The notes: a model not told the origin generated them from the letters alone. Shown: positions 17,952 to 26,718, counted from the stretch's first letter. The stretch: DNA of 64,000 nt from WTFY01 sp965205275 (GCA_965205275.1 OZ242168.1:744001-808000); one strand, 5' to 3'. Numbers and translations: made by a program.

Positions 17952-18583
17952 GATCTCTTTTCGTGCTTTGGGCGCATTTCGCTGCGGATATTCATCGCTA
18001 ACTGCAAGTAGCTCTGGTCACTTGAATAATGTTGTCTGAGTGTACCATCAGGGCCCACTAAATAGAAAAGGTCAGGATGAATGACCTCATAATTCAAATT
18101 ATCGTCGTCATCTATGGCTATTGCAGAAAATGCATTAAATGTACTTAAGGCACTTTTTATTTCGTGCAGCGACCCGGTTAGTCCAACGATACGATCATCA
18201 AAGCGGGCAACATACTCCCTCAATACTTCGGGCGTGTCGCGCTCGGGGTCTACTGTTATAAATATTGGAGTCAGAAAAGCTGAGTCTCCGGTTTTATCCA
18301 GTTCCAGCAAAGCTTTTGACATTACGTTCATTTGCAACGGGCAAACATGGGCGCAGCTTGTAAAACCAAAATAAACCAATGCCCAGTTACCCAGGATATC
18401 CTGCCCAGTTGTCTCTATATTTGCATGGTTAATCAGGCTGAAATCTATTGTAGGGTCTGCATTTTCATTGTGATGCAAAAAAGCAAACCCTGCCGCACCA
18501 AATGCCACAACTAGACTTATAACGACCACCAGCATGAACCGAAGCAGAGAATCAGGTTCTTTTTGCAGTTTTTTACCTTGCAC
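17948..18583 (-). CDS. Sco1/SenC-type copper chaperone
   Basis: A 211-residue protein with an N-terminal membrane anchor (about 14-36) and a thioredoxin-like periplasmic domain. The copper ligands are Cys77 and Cys81 in SCAHVC and His169 in EVIHPDLFYLVG; FITVDPERDTPEVLREYV is typical of the family. Sco delivers copper to, or reduces thiols of, oxidase metal sites. Being the first gene of the operon and overlapping ccoN suggests it serves this oxidase. Confidence 0.9.
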   Translation of the reverse strand: MQGKKLQKEPDSLLRFMLVVVISLVVAFGAAGFAFLHHNENADPTIDFSLINHANIETTGQDILGNWALVYFGFTSCAHVCPLQMNVMSKALLELDKTGDSAFLTPIFITVDPERDTPEVLREYVARFDDRIVGLTGSLHEIKSALSTFNAFSAIAIDDDDNLNYEVIHPDLFYLVGPDGTLRQHYSSDQSYLQLAMNIRSEMRPKHEKRS

Positions 18584-18842
18584 AGAAATAACCTTAACAA
18601 AAACTGTACGTATACAGATTATTGTCTCAAAATATTGTTTTTATAAAATACTCCATACCAAAATAACGAATAAAGGCTTGCTGTACATTCCTGATTTCAA
18701 GCAGTCATTCAGATCGATATCTTGATGTATCCCAATACATATGTCCCGAAAATAAAAGGAAGCCGTTGCATTCCGGTCGAGTGAATTTCAGGGGCGCACA
18801 ATTACAGACCTGATTGCCAAGTCCGGCAAACAAGCTGCATAC

Positions 18843-19218
18843 TCATTCATTGCTACGAAGTGCACGGGTTTTAGTTCTGGCTTCACTGGCACGGACACTG
18901 GCTTTAGAAGCAACGGCTTCCCATTCGTTGGCAATGACCTCACATACGTGTCTCAGCAGCACGGGCAATAGTTTCCCATCCGCGAGCAATGGCTTCCCAT
19001 TCGTTGGCAATGACCTCACATACACGAGGATTGGTTCTAGAGGCGCGGGTCAAGGCTTCATCTTTAAGAGCCTTGGTCTCAGTTTCATGGGCAATGGCTT
19101 CCCATTCATGGACAACAGTTCTCCATTCACTAGCACATTTAAAATTGCCACAACCGGAAAGCATTAAACTAGTAATGAGCAACGCACTAGCAAGCGTGAT
19201 ACCTTCCCTGTAATTCAT
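18843..19218 (-). pseudogene. repeat-rich lipoprotein gene broken by a frameshift
   Basis: From the ATG at 19218 the protein opens with a lipoprotein signal (ALLITSLMLSGC, lipobox LSGC) followed by repeated EWEAIA units (HEWEAIAHETETKAL, NEWEAIARGWETIARAAETR). The frame stops at 18940, but the same repeat resumes in another frame (CEVIANEWEAVASKASVRAS) down to 18843. One base differs between two repeat copies at the break (CGTGTATG versus CACGTATG). The intact ancestor would be a roughly 120-residue outer-membrane lipoprotein. Function unknown. The 259 bases between this gene and sco hold nothing recognisable. Confidence 0.55.
18915..19023. repeat. two identical 33-base direct repeats within the lipoprotein gene
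   Basis: The 33 bases at 18915-18947 recur exactly at 18991-19023, and a weaker third copy lies near 19096. They encode the VCEVIANEWEA unit. Such repeats can gain or lose copies by slippage. Confidence 0.8.
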
Positions 19219-19240
19219 ATTTGGATCCCTGTTTGGTTTA

Positions 19241-20055
19241 GGGCGTGTTAACACTAACGTAACGCATCGACGATGAGCGCGAAGACAATGAATCCGAGGA
19301 ATACCACGTCGAGTTTCTCGAATCGCGAGAAGACACGACGGAACCCCTTCAATCGACGGAATAACCGCTCGATTTCATTGCGCCGCTTGTACATCTCACG
19401 GTCGTATTCCCAAGGCTCGACCCGCGTTCGCAATGGCGGTACCACTGGCTCATACCCCAGCGCCAAGGCCAGTTGTCGAGTCTCGTTGCCTTCGTACGCG
19501 CGGTCCATGATCAGTGAGGGAGTATCGTGCTGCTGACCAAGGCGATTCAGCAACTTACGCCCTTCCGGGGCATCGTGGGCTTGTCCCGGCGAGAGCGAGA
19601 ACGTGATGGCGGTTCGAGCATCTGCGGCAACCATATGAATCTTGGTGGTCCAGCCGCCGCGAGAGCGGCCGATGGATTGGGGGCCGTTTTTTTTAGCGCC
19701 CCCGTCCCATCGGGATGCACCTTCACAATAGTGCTGTCCATCGACATCGCCTCGAGTTTGATGCGCACGATCTGTTCTCGCTGCAGATGCTCGAATACTC
19801 GGTCGAGCACTCCGTTCTTCGACCAACGGTTCATTCGGGTATAGATGGTGTGCCAGTTGCCAAACCGTGTAGGTAACCCTCGCCATTTGCAGCCCTGTTC
19901 GGCGACATACAGTATGGCGTTGAGTACTTGGCGGTTCGAAAGGCTGACGTTGCCGCGCTGCACCGGGAGATGTAGCGCGATGCGTTCGTATTGGGCTTGG
20001 GTCAGTTCCATCCTTGGAGGATACCATAACTGTGCCCATTAGTGTTAACACGCCC
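19241..20055 (-). mobile_element. IS5-family insertion sequence, copy 1
   Basis: An 815-base element with near-perfect 19-base terminal inverted repeats (GGGCGTGTTAACACTAACG at left; one mismatch at right). It is flanked by TA on both sides, fitting the TA target duplication of the IS427 group. It carries a two-frame DDE transposase. An identical copy lies at 31852-32666 in the same orientation. Confidence 0.92.
19254..20011 (-). CDS. IS5-family transposase made by -1 frameshifting (copy 1)
   Basis: OrfA starts at 20011 (MELTQAQYERIALHLPVQRG) and carries the first catalytic Asp (SMDSTIVKVHPDG). Reading then has to slip -1 at an A8 run (CTA-AAA-AAA-ACG, about 19688-19695) to enter OrfB. OrfB holds the Asp of IMDRAYEG and the Glu of RRNEIERLFRRLKGFRRV. 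The fused protein of about 250 residues would be the active DDE transposase. The slip signal is typical of this group and is not damage. Confidence 0.88.
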
Positions 20056-20570
20056 TAGTCAATCAAGGGATACTGTACAACACGGCATAGAAGCCTGCAC
20101 ATCTAAATCCTGGCGCAGGTTTGCCTTGCGCACACACAAAATCATCCTGCCACGCAGTGATTGAGATCTGAACCAAGGGGTACCTCAGCCTGCCTATCCC
20201 AGTGCGTCGTGAAAAGGCTGTACTGATTTATTCGGGCTAAGCTTGGAGTGGATGCCCGAGCGCCCTGTTACACGGCTTATCGTATATCCCTGCCGCCATC
20301 CGCTATCTTGATAGTCGCTGGAGCGAGGTTTTAATTTTTTGATTTGTATATTTACCAGGGCTATTTGATGGTACTTTTTTACAATTAGACCGAGATACCG
20401 TTAAAAATATCGTCAAATTTTCTAGCTGCTAACACATCTTGTCGGATGTAAAAAACTAAGAAATATTTATAAACTGTTATTTGTATTATACTTTATATAT
20501 GGTACAGGATTTTCTGACGTTGCCGGACTCGAACTTAAAGCACAAGTTATTATTATGTAGAATATTTTAT
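20056..20570. other. 515-base gap without a recognisable gene
   Basis: Sequence between the IS5 copy and the first copy of a short dispersed repeat. It turns strongly AT-rich after about 20330. I find no ORF with a ribosome site and no RNA-like fold. Confidence 0.5.
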
Positions 20571-20616
20571 TTATTCAATTTTAAACTATACCGACGAAAG
20601 TACCGACAAATTCAAA
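20571..20616 (+). repeat. short dispersed repeat, copy 1
   Basis: About 46 bases containing ATACCGACGAAAGTACCGAC match a second site at 26291-26336 in the same orientation at about 37 of 46 positions by eye. Both copies lie at the 3' side of minus-strand open frames in AT-rich sequence. Possibly the end of a mobile element; identity unknown. Confidence 0.5.
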
Positions 20617-20829
20617 TTTCTCCATTTGAAAATGACGCTCGTTCTCCTTTCTTAGCTGCCTGAACTCCCTTACATGGTCCGGCTCAAGCCCACTATAGTC
20701 CTTTTCCCAACGATAAAGTGTCGCTTCCGATATCCCCAATTTGCGGCACATACCGCCTATCGATGTACCGCCCTCATGTGTCTTGACCGCGGCCACAACC
20801 CGTTCAGCCGAATAGCGCTTTCGTGCCAT
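20616..20829 (-). pseudogene. truncated IS3-family OrfA
   Basis: From the ATG at 20829 the protein reads MARKRYSAERVVAAVKTHEG and has the OrfA helix-turn-helix (GMCRKLGISEATLYRWEKDY), but alignment to the family ends near residue 65 (RQLRKENER). It then runs into unrelated sequence and a stop. The upstream side (about 20893-20915) carries an IS3-type terminal-repeat-like sequence (GGAAGACCACCAGGACC). OrfB is absent. This is a remnant of an element related to, but distinct from, the other IS3 copies here. Confidence 0.75.
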
Positions 20830-20952
20830 AATGCTCCTCCCCATTCCAAGGAATCATCATGTCAGCTTTCGCACGCGGTCTGATACAAATTATGGGAAGA
20901 CCACCAGGACCAATACATTATTGCCATTCAAATTGATTTATTAGGAGGGGGT

Positions 20953-21453
20953 ATGAAAATTAAACGAGCTGGTTGTATAGCAGTTACCCTAGGACTCATG
21001 TTGTGTACAAACGGCGTCTATGCCGAAAAGCCAAGTGACGCGGATGCACTCAAAGGAATAAATGAAGGCAATGTTATATGGGACGTAACTGTCGGAAGTC
21101 CAAGCAAACTTTTATTTTTATTAAAAGTTATTGAAGAAACATATGATGATCTTGAAAAGCAAAATGTAAAACCAGACATGGTTTTCTTATTTCATGGACC
21201 AGCAATGAAGTTAATTTCGACAAATCCATTGGATTTACCTCTCGATGAGGAAGAAGCCCATGAAGGAGTACTTGAGTTGATAAAAAAGATAAGCAAACTG
21301 CCAGGCGTCAAAATGGAATCGTGTTCAATAGCTGCACGCATATTGGACATTGACAACGACACCATCATTTCAGGAATAAAGCCAGTTGGAAATACCTTTG
21401 TGTCGCAAATTGGTTATCAGAAAAAAGGGTATGCAATGATTCCAATTAATTAG
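20953..21453 (+). CDS. secreted DsrE/DsrF-like family protein
   Basis: A 166-residue protein behind a strong ribosome site (AGGAGGGGGT). Residues 1-24 form a signal peptide ending VYA-EKP, so the protein is periplasmic. The rest fits the DsrE/F-like fold: KLLFLLKVIEETYDDLE, VFLFHGPAMKLIS, a conserved Cys in MESCSIAARILDI, and a C-terminal QIGYQKKGYAMIPIN. Periplasmic DsrE-like proteins are common in sulfur-metabolising and other proteobacteria, with unproven roles in sulfur transfer or redox sensing. Its base use is more AT-rich than the core genes, and IS fragments lie on both sides. Confidence 0.75.
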   Translation: MKIKRAGCIAVTLGLMLCTNGVYAEKPSDADALKGINEGNVIWDVTVGSPSKLLFLLKVIEETYDDLEKQNVKPDMVFLFHGPAMKLISTNPLDLPLDEEEAHEGVLELIKKISKLPGVKMESCSIAARILDIDNDTIISGIKPVGNTFVSQIGYQKKGYAMIPIN

Positions 21454-21527
21454 GCAGATATCCTGCCTACTGAACTTGATCTAGGTTTGGATGCGAAACA
21501 CTCATGTCGGTTTCACATTGGAGGATT

Positions 21528-21575
21528 ATGGTCCGCAAGCGATTCAGTGAATCGGAGATCACCAATAGCGTGTAA
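21528..21575 (+). pseudogene. 5' scrap of an IS3-family OrfA
   Basis: A 16-codon frame behind a good ribosome site (GGAGG) reads MVRKRFSESEI and then stops. This is how OrfA proteins of the IS407-like group begin. Nothing of the rest of the element is present, so it is a leftover end from an old insertion. Confidence 0.4.
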
Positions 21576-21577
21576 CA

Positions 21578-21811
21578 TTAATTTTTTACGTCTGCTTCAA
21601 TTGTAAATAGGCCAAGCACAATCATTAACATGGCTGCGTATGCTGCAGCTCTTGCTCCGTGGTAAATAAATGTAGGTATTACAGCCATTAATAGAAGCGG
21701 TACATAAAATTTCAATATAAAAGCGACAGCAAATCTTTTTGCTCGCTTCAGTATTTGTGCCACCCTTCCTCTCTTAATACCCTTTAATATTTCTGCACGA
21801 CTATCCCACAT
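21578..21811 (-). CDS. small two-helix membrane protein, unknown
   Basis: A 77-residue frame. The N-terminal third is strongly basic (KGIKRGRVAQILKRAKR), followed by two hydrophobic stretches: about 29-48 (AFILKFYVPLLLMAVIPTFI) and 53-70 (ARAAAYAAMLMIVLGLF). The basic-in arrangement fits an inner-membrane protein. It starts 15 bases from the left end of the intact IS3 element, so its own upstream region may have been displaced. No family recognised. Confidence 0.4.
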   Translation of the reverse strand: MWDSRAEILKGIKRGRVAQILKRAKRFAVAFILKFYVPLLLMAVIPTFIYHGARAAAYAAMLMIVLGLFTIEADVKN

Positions 21812-21899
21812 TATGGGCGATCGATTGATCTTTCCCCCGTAACCCGATCCACTTTATGTGAGGGATTTTCCTATAATTTGAACCTTAGGAGGTCCCAAG

Positions 21900-22166
21900 A
21901 TGAAAGGCAAACGATTTACCGACGAGCAGATCATTTCGATCCTGAAAGAGCATGAGGCCGGCGCCAAAATGCCAGACCTGGTACGTAAGCACAATGTAAG
22001 TGAACAGAGCGTCTACCGCTGGAAGTCGAAGTACGCTGGTATGGAAGTCTCTGAGGCCAAACGCCTGAAGGAACTGGAGAGCGAGAACACTAAACTCAAA
22101 CGTCTACTGGCGGATACGATGCTGGATAATGCGGCATTAAAGGAACTGGTCGGAAAAAAATTTTAA
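21900..22166 (+). CDS. IS3-family transposase OrfA
   Basis: An 88-residue DNA-binding half of the transposase. It has the helix-turn-helix MPDLVRKHNVSEQSVYRWKS and a leucine-zipper-like tail (KELESENTKLKRLLADTML). The gene ends at GGA-AAA-AAA-TTT-TAA. The A7 run there is the likely -1 slip site giving the OrfAB fusion. Confidence 0.9.
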   Translation: MKGKRFTDEQIISILKEHEAGAKMPDLVRKHNVSEQSVYRWKSKYAGMEVSEAKRLKELESENTKLKRLLADTMLDNAALKELVGKKF

Positions 22167-22201
22167 CGCCCGCTGCCCGTCGCCGGGGTGTTGAGCATCT
22201 G

Positions 22202-22978
22202 GTGACGGCCAACCTTGCCAGTCAGCGGCGGGCGTGTCGATTGGTGGGCTTATCTCGCTCAGTCATGCAGTATCGACCGAGACCTAAGCACGATAAAGTC
22301 CTGTGCCAACGACTGAAAGAGCTGGCCACGCAGTATCCGCGTTATGGCTACCTGATACTGCATGGACTATTGGCAGCGGAAGGTCTGGTTATCAATCGCA
22401 AGCGCACCTACCGACTGTATTGTGAGGCGAATCTACAGGTGAGAACACGACGACGGAAGAAGCTGATACGTCCCAGGATACCAATGATGATACCGGATGG
22501 GCCGGGGCAACGTTGGTCACTCGACTTTGTCTCTGACCAGTTGGCTTCAAGTCGGCGCTTTCGGGTGTTAAACATCATCGATGACTACAGCCGGGAATGT
22601 ATTGGACAGATTGTAGATACCTCAATATCCGGTCTTCGATTGGCAGGGTTTCTGGAAGAGATCGGAACGCTTCGTTCCTTACCAAAAACTATTGTGTGCG
22701 ACAACGGTAGCGAACTGACCAGCAAGGCGATGTTCTTCTGGTCACAACAAAGCGGTGTGAAACTGCATTTTATTCAACCGGGCAAACCCACTCAGAATGC
22801 GTTCGTGGAATCGTTCAATGCCCGCTTTCGAGATACCTGTCTCAATCAACATTGGTTTCGCAATCTGCCTGATGCACGATGCATCATCAATGACTGGCGA
22901 CGCCACTATAACTATATACGACCACACAGCTCACTTGGCTACGTACCACCGGCTGTATTCGCACAACAAGCAGCATGA
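22202..22978 (+). CDS. IS3-family transposase OrfB (DDE integrase)
   Basis: 258 residues from the listed ATG-like start, but the frame is open back to the A7 run at the OrfA end (TPAARRRGVEHLV precedes), so it is probably made as an OrfAB fusion by a -1 shift. The DDE triad is seen in RWSLDFVSD, VCDNGSEL and NAFVESFNARFRDTCL. The C-terminal HYNYIRPHSSLGYVPPAVF is typical. It catalyses cutting and joining of the element's ends. Confidence 0.92.
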   Translation: MTANLASQRRACRLVGLSRSVMQYRPRPKHDKVLCQRLKELATQYPRYGYLILHGLLAAEGLVINRKRTYRLYCEANLQVRTRRRKKLIRPRIPMMIPDGPGQRWSLDFVSDQLASSRRFRVLNIIDDYSRECIGQIVDTSISGLRLAGFLEEIGTLRSLPKTIVCDNGSELTSKAMFFWSQQSGVKLHFIQPGKPTQNAFVESFNARFRDTCLNQHWFRNLPDARCIINDWRRHYNYIRPHSSLGYVPPAVFAQQAA

Positions 22979-23085
22979 TATGATAATTTTTCCCTCACCA
23001 GGAATGGATCTAATTCAGGGGAAAGATCACGATATCAAAAGCAGTGAAGGTATAGGGTCGGTGGAGGCATAGTTTGGGGTGATTG

Positions 23086-23508
23086 CTAGGGCGTACCTGA
23101 ATGCAAACTAAAAAATAAAAACAGCACAACCCCTGCTAAGATTACCACCCAAAATACAAGCTTGGGCAACACTTCATACAGTTCTTGCATCTGCATGTTT
23201 TTTTGATGTTGCTCCAGTTCCCGTGTCGCCGTATCTAGCTCGTCATTCAATGTATTTGTTATCCTCGTCGCCTCACGCAGTTGCTTCGAGTACTTCTCCG
23301 CTGCTTCTGGACCTATTTCCTTCACAAGCCTTTTCATCACTCCCCCATCCGCCTCCGCGAGCTTGCCCATATATTCCGAATCCATTTCCCCTAAGAGCTC
23401 CATTGTTTTTTCTGGACCCATTCGCTTCAGGAACCTTACCGCTTCTTCTAAATCCATTTGCCTCAGAAGCTTGATCACTCGTTCCGAATCGCCGTATTCC
23501 TGTTTCAT
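23086..23508 (-). CDS. helical repeat protein with C-terminal membrane anchor
   Basis: A 140-residue protein. Residues 8-75 contain three or four short helical repeats (RVIKLLRQMDLEEAVRFLKR, then MGPEKTMELLGEMDSEYMGK) reminiscent of the MgtE N-terminal / FliG-like repeat. A coiled coil follows at about 75-112, then a hydrophobic anchor at 117-134 (FWVVILAGVVLFLFF) with a short tail, so it is a tail-anchored type. No signal peptide. Function unknown. It sits between two IS3 insertions. Confidence 0.55.
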   Translation of the reverse strand: MKQEYGDSERVIKLLRQMDLEEAVRFLKRMGPEKTMELLGEMDSEYMGKLAEADGGVMKRLVKEIGPEAAEKYSKQLREATRITNTLNDELDTATRELEQHQKNMQMQELYEVLPKLVFWVVILAGVVLFLFFSLHSGTP

Positions 23509-23816
23509 ATGTCACCTTTGGCACACCGATAATACTTTGTATTGTGGTCAGCGCTATTACTGATTGGTAAGTATCCAAGCTTAACCTCAAGGTCAGTAGA
23601 AATTTTGAGTGTTGATTTACACATAAAACCGGCCCTGGTTTAGAGTGAACCCTTGGTAGTGGAATAGCGTGCTTGTGGCTCTCCATGCTTCTAGCGCACT
23701 ATCAATCACTGGATAACCGGCTTCCTGTTCCTGAAACCATCGTTCCTACTCTCTCTCAAAACCCAGTGCGTACTAGGGGGTCTTGATACATGGAGAATCG
23801 TATCTATTTAAACTTT

Positions 23817-24540
23817 CTAGGTTGTTGTGCAACCATGTCTAAGAAAACCGGGTATGATTCCTGACATCTGATCCACATATTTATCTATACCTACTTTGAC
23901 CTGGCTCCATTCATCTGGAGTAATCGTATTCAGGTTTTTAGGCTTAAATCCTTTATGTATCGTGACAGAACGCAGTTTCTCTTGTTTTCTAAATGCCTTA
24001 CACTCTGCAGCATTAGTAGGGGTATGTAATATAAAGATATCAGTATCAAATGCTGCCACCGACCAATATCTTTTAAGTCCTAAAAAGCTTCTTGAAAACA
24101 GGCCAGATGCTTCTGTTGTAAACGACGTACAAGGACCCCCGTACATTCCAGATAAGCTATCACTTCTTGCTCTTTTGCCACCACAACGGCATCTAATCCA
24201 AGATCTACTGTTAGTTTATTAAATATCTCCTTCTTAGTTTCGTTTACCCTCCATTCGCCATTCTTATACACGATGAATTCATGAACATCCTCAAATGAAA
24301 TGCCCTCTTTATCCAAATTGACCACGCTAAACAAATCTTCATTGGTAAGACTATCGTTCAAATTATCTTCAACCAGTTCCTTTAAAGGCCATATTTGATC
24401 TTCGTACGTCTTCTCAAAATTGTTGAATATAGTAGTGCCTATATGGGTGTGTACGGGATGTTCTCCAGCCTCCACAAGGACCCCGATTTTGCTTCTCGGT
24501 TGAATCTGAAACTCTGTAACTTCTGGAATACCCGTTACGT
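23817..24540 (-). pseudogene. frameshifted and 5'-truncated hypothetical gene
   Basis: Two overlapping frames join into one protein of about 240 residues. The upstream frame carries LVEAGEHPVHTHIG and a long acidic middle region; the downstream frame continues ASGLFSRSFLGLKRYWSVAAF to the stop. The break sits at a run of five C at 24136-24140, where one base difference restores a single frame. The upstream end runs straight into a truncated IS3 element near 24540, so the original start is lost. No family recognised; a chance error in the run is possible for the frameshift but not for the truncation. Confidence 0.55.
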
Positions 24541-24710
24541 GTTTTAGCAATGTCCCGGATCCGCTGCTTCAATGCTACCTGCTCCACCCTGCGTGACCGG
24601 TACACCCAGGTCGAACGAGGCAGACGCAGCACCCCGCATGCCCGTCGGCCACTCACCCCAAAACAGTCCATCAACCAGCGCGCCAGTTCCTTCAGTCGCG
24701 CCGGCCTCAA
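24539..24710 (-). pseudogene. truncated IS3-family OrfB
   Basis: Starts overlapping the OrfA stop (ATGA) with MRPARLKELARWLMDCFGVS and GRRACGVLRLPRSTWVYRSR, the usual OrfB beginning. After RIRDIAKTR the family sequence ends at the element's broken edge and the entire DDE core is gone. Confidence 0.85.
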
Positions 24711-24973
24711 AGCTTTTTTCGAATCACCTCCTGTAACATCTGACGGTCCAGACTCAACTCCGCCACCATCTGCTTCAAACGACGGTTCTCATCCTCCAGC
24801 TCCTTCAAGCGGCGCACCTCAGAGGGCGCCAACCCCCCGAACTTCTTCTTCCACCGGTAAAACGTCTGCTCCGATATCCCCAGCTTGCGGACCACTTCCG
24901 CCACACTCATTCCAGCCTCATGCTGGTGCAGCGCATAGGCGATCTGCTCCTCGCTAAACTGCGACTTCTTCAT
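24707..24973 (-). CDS. IS3-family transposase OrfA in a truncated element
   Basis: 88 residues, complete. MKKSQFSEEQIAYALHQHEA opens it, with helix-turn-helix VAEVVRKLGISEQTFYRWKK and a leucine-rich tail (LKELEDENRRLKQMVAELS). With OrfB lost it could not move the element by itself. Confidence 0.88.
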   Translation of the reverse strand: MKKSQFSEEQIAYALHQHEAGMSVAEVVRKLGISEQTFYRWKKKFGGLAPSEVRRLKELEDENRRLKQMVAELSLDRQMLQEVIRKKL

Positions 24974-25115
24974 GCAAAAACCTCCTCACCCCACAGGGGC
25001 ATCTTAACGAGAATTTTCACACTATGCCTGGACCAGTTTATGGGGAGAAGACCAAGTAGCCGCCACCCCGGTGTCTCCTTACGGAGTTATAGTCGCTGGT
25101 GCCATTGGGCATCAT

Positions 25116-25379
25116 TCATTTTTCGCGCTCGTCCAAGCGGTCGAGCATTTTATCAATGAGTATCGTGGCTTGCTTGCGGGTTGTGCCCTCCAGATCCGGG
25201 TAATCCTCGTCGAGTTGCATTGCTAAGCTCATAATTTTGGTCTCCTGTTTCCTGGTTATCTTGTCATGATGCGTCTCGTCCAGCGCATGCTCCCGGCCCC
25301 TTGCACGTCCTATCAAATAGCTGACCAGAAACAGGGAGCCCACGAGAACCCCTGCAAGCAAGTACACATAAATGTCCAT
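25116..25379 (-). CDS. small membrane-anchored protein, unknown
   Basis: An 87-residue protein with an N-terminal helix at about 3-24 (IYVYLLAGVLVGSLFLVSYL), then a basic stop-transfer region (GRARGREH) and a charged cytoplasmic tail predicted helical (KQATILIDKMLDRLDEREK). A likely ribosome site (AGGGGACC) precedes the ATG at 25379. No family recognised. Confidence 0.5.
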   Translation of the reverse strand: MDIYVYLLAGVLVGSLFLVSYLIGRARGREHALDETHHDKITRKQETKIMSLAMQLDEDYPDLEGTTRKQATILIDKMLDRLDEREK

Positions 25380-25540
25380 AGGTCCCCTTTTGTTTAATTC
25401 CTGTGCCTAATTAGTCATGCAAACTCTTTTCCGGTCGCAGGATGCCATATACGCCTCAAAAAAGGCCGGTCTGAATCTGACATAGTACTCATCCCCATAC
25501 GCTCGCCTGAGCGAAGTAGCAGCGATATAGCATTGACATC

Positions 25541-26035
25541 CTATTTCCCGCAAGCAGATAAAGCCTTTCTGATAGGACTGGCGGAACCTATTAGCCCAAA
25601 AAATACAGTACTCTCTAACATTCCAACATCGGTTCTAAATACCGCTTCTTCCTTTCCTGTAACCAAAGCATTGGCAAACCGTTTCGCATACTCACCAACA
25701 GCCATTAGAATATTAGGTCGGAGAACCCAATTCTCACTTACCACTTTCCCCTTATCTATTCTGTACTTTACAGGCACTAACATCTTCTCCGGAATGGGGA
25801 TATGCAAATAGTCTTTTACCTGCATCGTCACTGACAGTTCCTTACTACTGTCAATAAAGCAATAAATACCAACCCAAGCGCGATCTGTGGCGCTCCTCAT
25901 ACCTGTCCTCACCGCATCAAACTCCAATGTAGCATCTACATTTTTCTTGCCGGTTATCTCATCCGCAGTTTCTCTATATTTCCACTCTGCGGAAGCATTA
26001 CCAAATACCAGCATCATGGCCAGCGCAAAAGCCAA
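25541..26035 (-). CDS. secreted protein, unknown function
   Basis: 164 residues. A signal peptide (ALAMMLVFGNASA-EWKY) directs it to the periplasm. The mature part begins EWKYRETADEITGKKNVDAT and contains a single Cys pair (GIYCFID and SACGK near the end). The pattern of a short secreted protein probing a treated substrate with basic and acidic patches resembles invasion-associated-locus-B or T6SS-associated families only loosely. The frame may begin slightly upstream, since the listed Met lies inside a hydrophobic stretch. No firm assignment. Confidence 0.5.
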   Translation of the reverse strand: MAFALAMMLVFGNASAEWKYRETADEITGKKNVDATLEFDAVRTGMRSATDRAWVGIYCFIDSSKELSVTMQVKDYLHIPIPEKMLVPVKYRIDKGKVVSENWVLRPNILMAVGEYAKRFANALVTGKEEAVFRTDVGMLESTVFFGLIGSASPIRKALSACGK

Positions 26036-26290
26036 TCCTGGTCATGAGCGCGGTGTCTCTCTCTCATATTGCTATATTTGATTTGCCAGGTTCAATTTTT
26101 CAATACTATCGTAAATAAGTCCCTAAAAATTTCTTAGTATCTAGTGACTGGTGTTCGTCCCCTCTTTGTGGCCCGTGCCGGCCGGAGCTATTCGCCGTCA
26201 ACACTGATTCATCCCAAAGCGCAATGAACCACCTTCCTCCTGGGACTCGAAAAATGTATTTAGTCTATTGAATTTTATACATATTATTAA

Positions 26291-26336
26291 AATCAATTTT
26301 CAATTATACCGCCACAAGTACCGACAACATTAAATT
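26291..26336 (+). repeat. short dispersed repeat, copy 2
   Basis: Partner of the 46-base repeat at 20571, with core ATACCGCCACAAGTACCGAC. It lies at the end of a minus-strand hypothetical frame and 340 bases from an IS3 insertion. Confidence 0.5.
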
Positions 26337-26627
26337 TGGGGAATTATATATTTTACTTGCCAATCGATTTGTGCGGTCTGTGCACGCATCCGCATTTACA
26401 CGCAGGTACTCCTCGATAAACATGTCTGTGTGCTTTGCCACCCAATGTAAAACATATTCTGGATCTGCATTGTGCTTTCTTTTGATCATGAAATAAGCGT
26501 TGTCAGACCAGTCCGGCTCCCACGTTATAATATAACCCGATTCACTGGTGGCATTATCTGTTACTCTTTTCCTGTAGCTGGTGTGTATATTAAATTTGTC
26601 ATGCTCCAACAACAGTGTCAGATACAA
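26304..26627 (-). CDS. hypothetical protein, weakly supported
   Basis: A 107-residue frame with no signal peptide and no family I can name. It has aromatic-rich segments (IITWEPDWSDNAYFMI) and a basic region. The last ten codons run into the dispersed repeat, so the natural C-terminus may have been replaced. The upstream side reaches within 53 bases of an IS3 copy, so the N-terminus may also be altered. Confidence 0.35.
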   Translation of the reverse strand: MYLTLLLEHDKFNIHTSYRKRVTDNATSESGYIITWEPDWSDNAYFMIKRKHNADPEYVLHWVAKHTDMFIEEYLRVNADACTDRTNRLASKIYNSPNLMLSVLVAV

Positions 26628-26718
26628 CGCGGGAGAAACTAAGTTGACGGGCGATGGATAGTATAATCCCGCATCTTTCTGAATCGCCCCGGGTTTACCG
26701 GAGACTGTTTAGTTTGAG

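Larger units (their letters stand above)
21826..23029 (+). mobile_element. intact IS3-family element (IS407-like) with 4-base target duplication
   Basis: A 1204-base element. The left end TGATCTTTCCCCCGTAA and right end (reverse complement TGATCTTTCCCCTGAAT) form the inverted repeats. CGAT stands on both outer sides (21822-21825 and 23030-23033), a 4-base target duplication typical of the IS407 group. OrfA and OrfB are both complete, so it may be mobile. Confidence 0.92.
24539..25045 (-). mobile_element. truncated IS3-family element
   Basis: It holds a full OrfA and only the first 57 or so codons of OrfB, then changes to unrelated sequence at about 24539. The upstream end (about 25027-25052) has a terminal-repeat-like sequence, TGGACCAGTTTATGGGGAGA, similar to lone ends near 31216 and 20893. 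No target duplication can be shown because one end is missing. Confidence 0.8.

Noticed and set aside
19688..19695. A8 run in the IS5 transposase taken as a disabling frameshift
   Set aside because: The same arrangement occurs in both identical copies and is the normal -1 slip signal of this IS group.
20056..20570. Possible CRISPR or integron site in the AT-rich gap
   Set aside because: No regularly spaced repeats, no cas or integrase gene, and no attC-like hairpin could be found.
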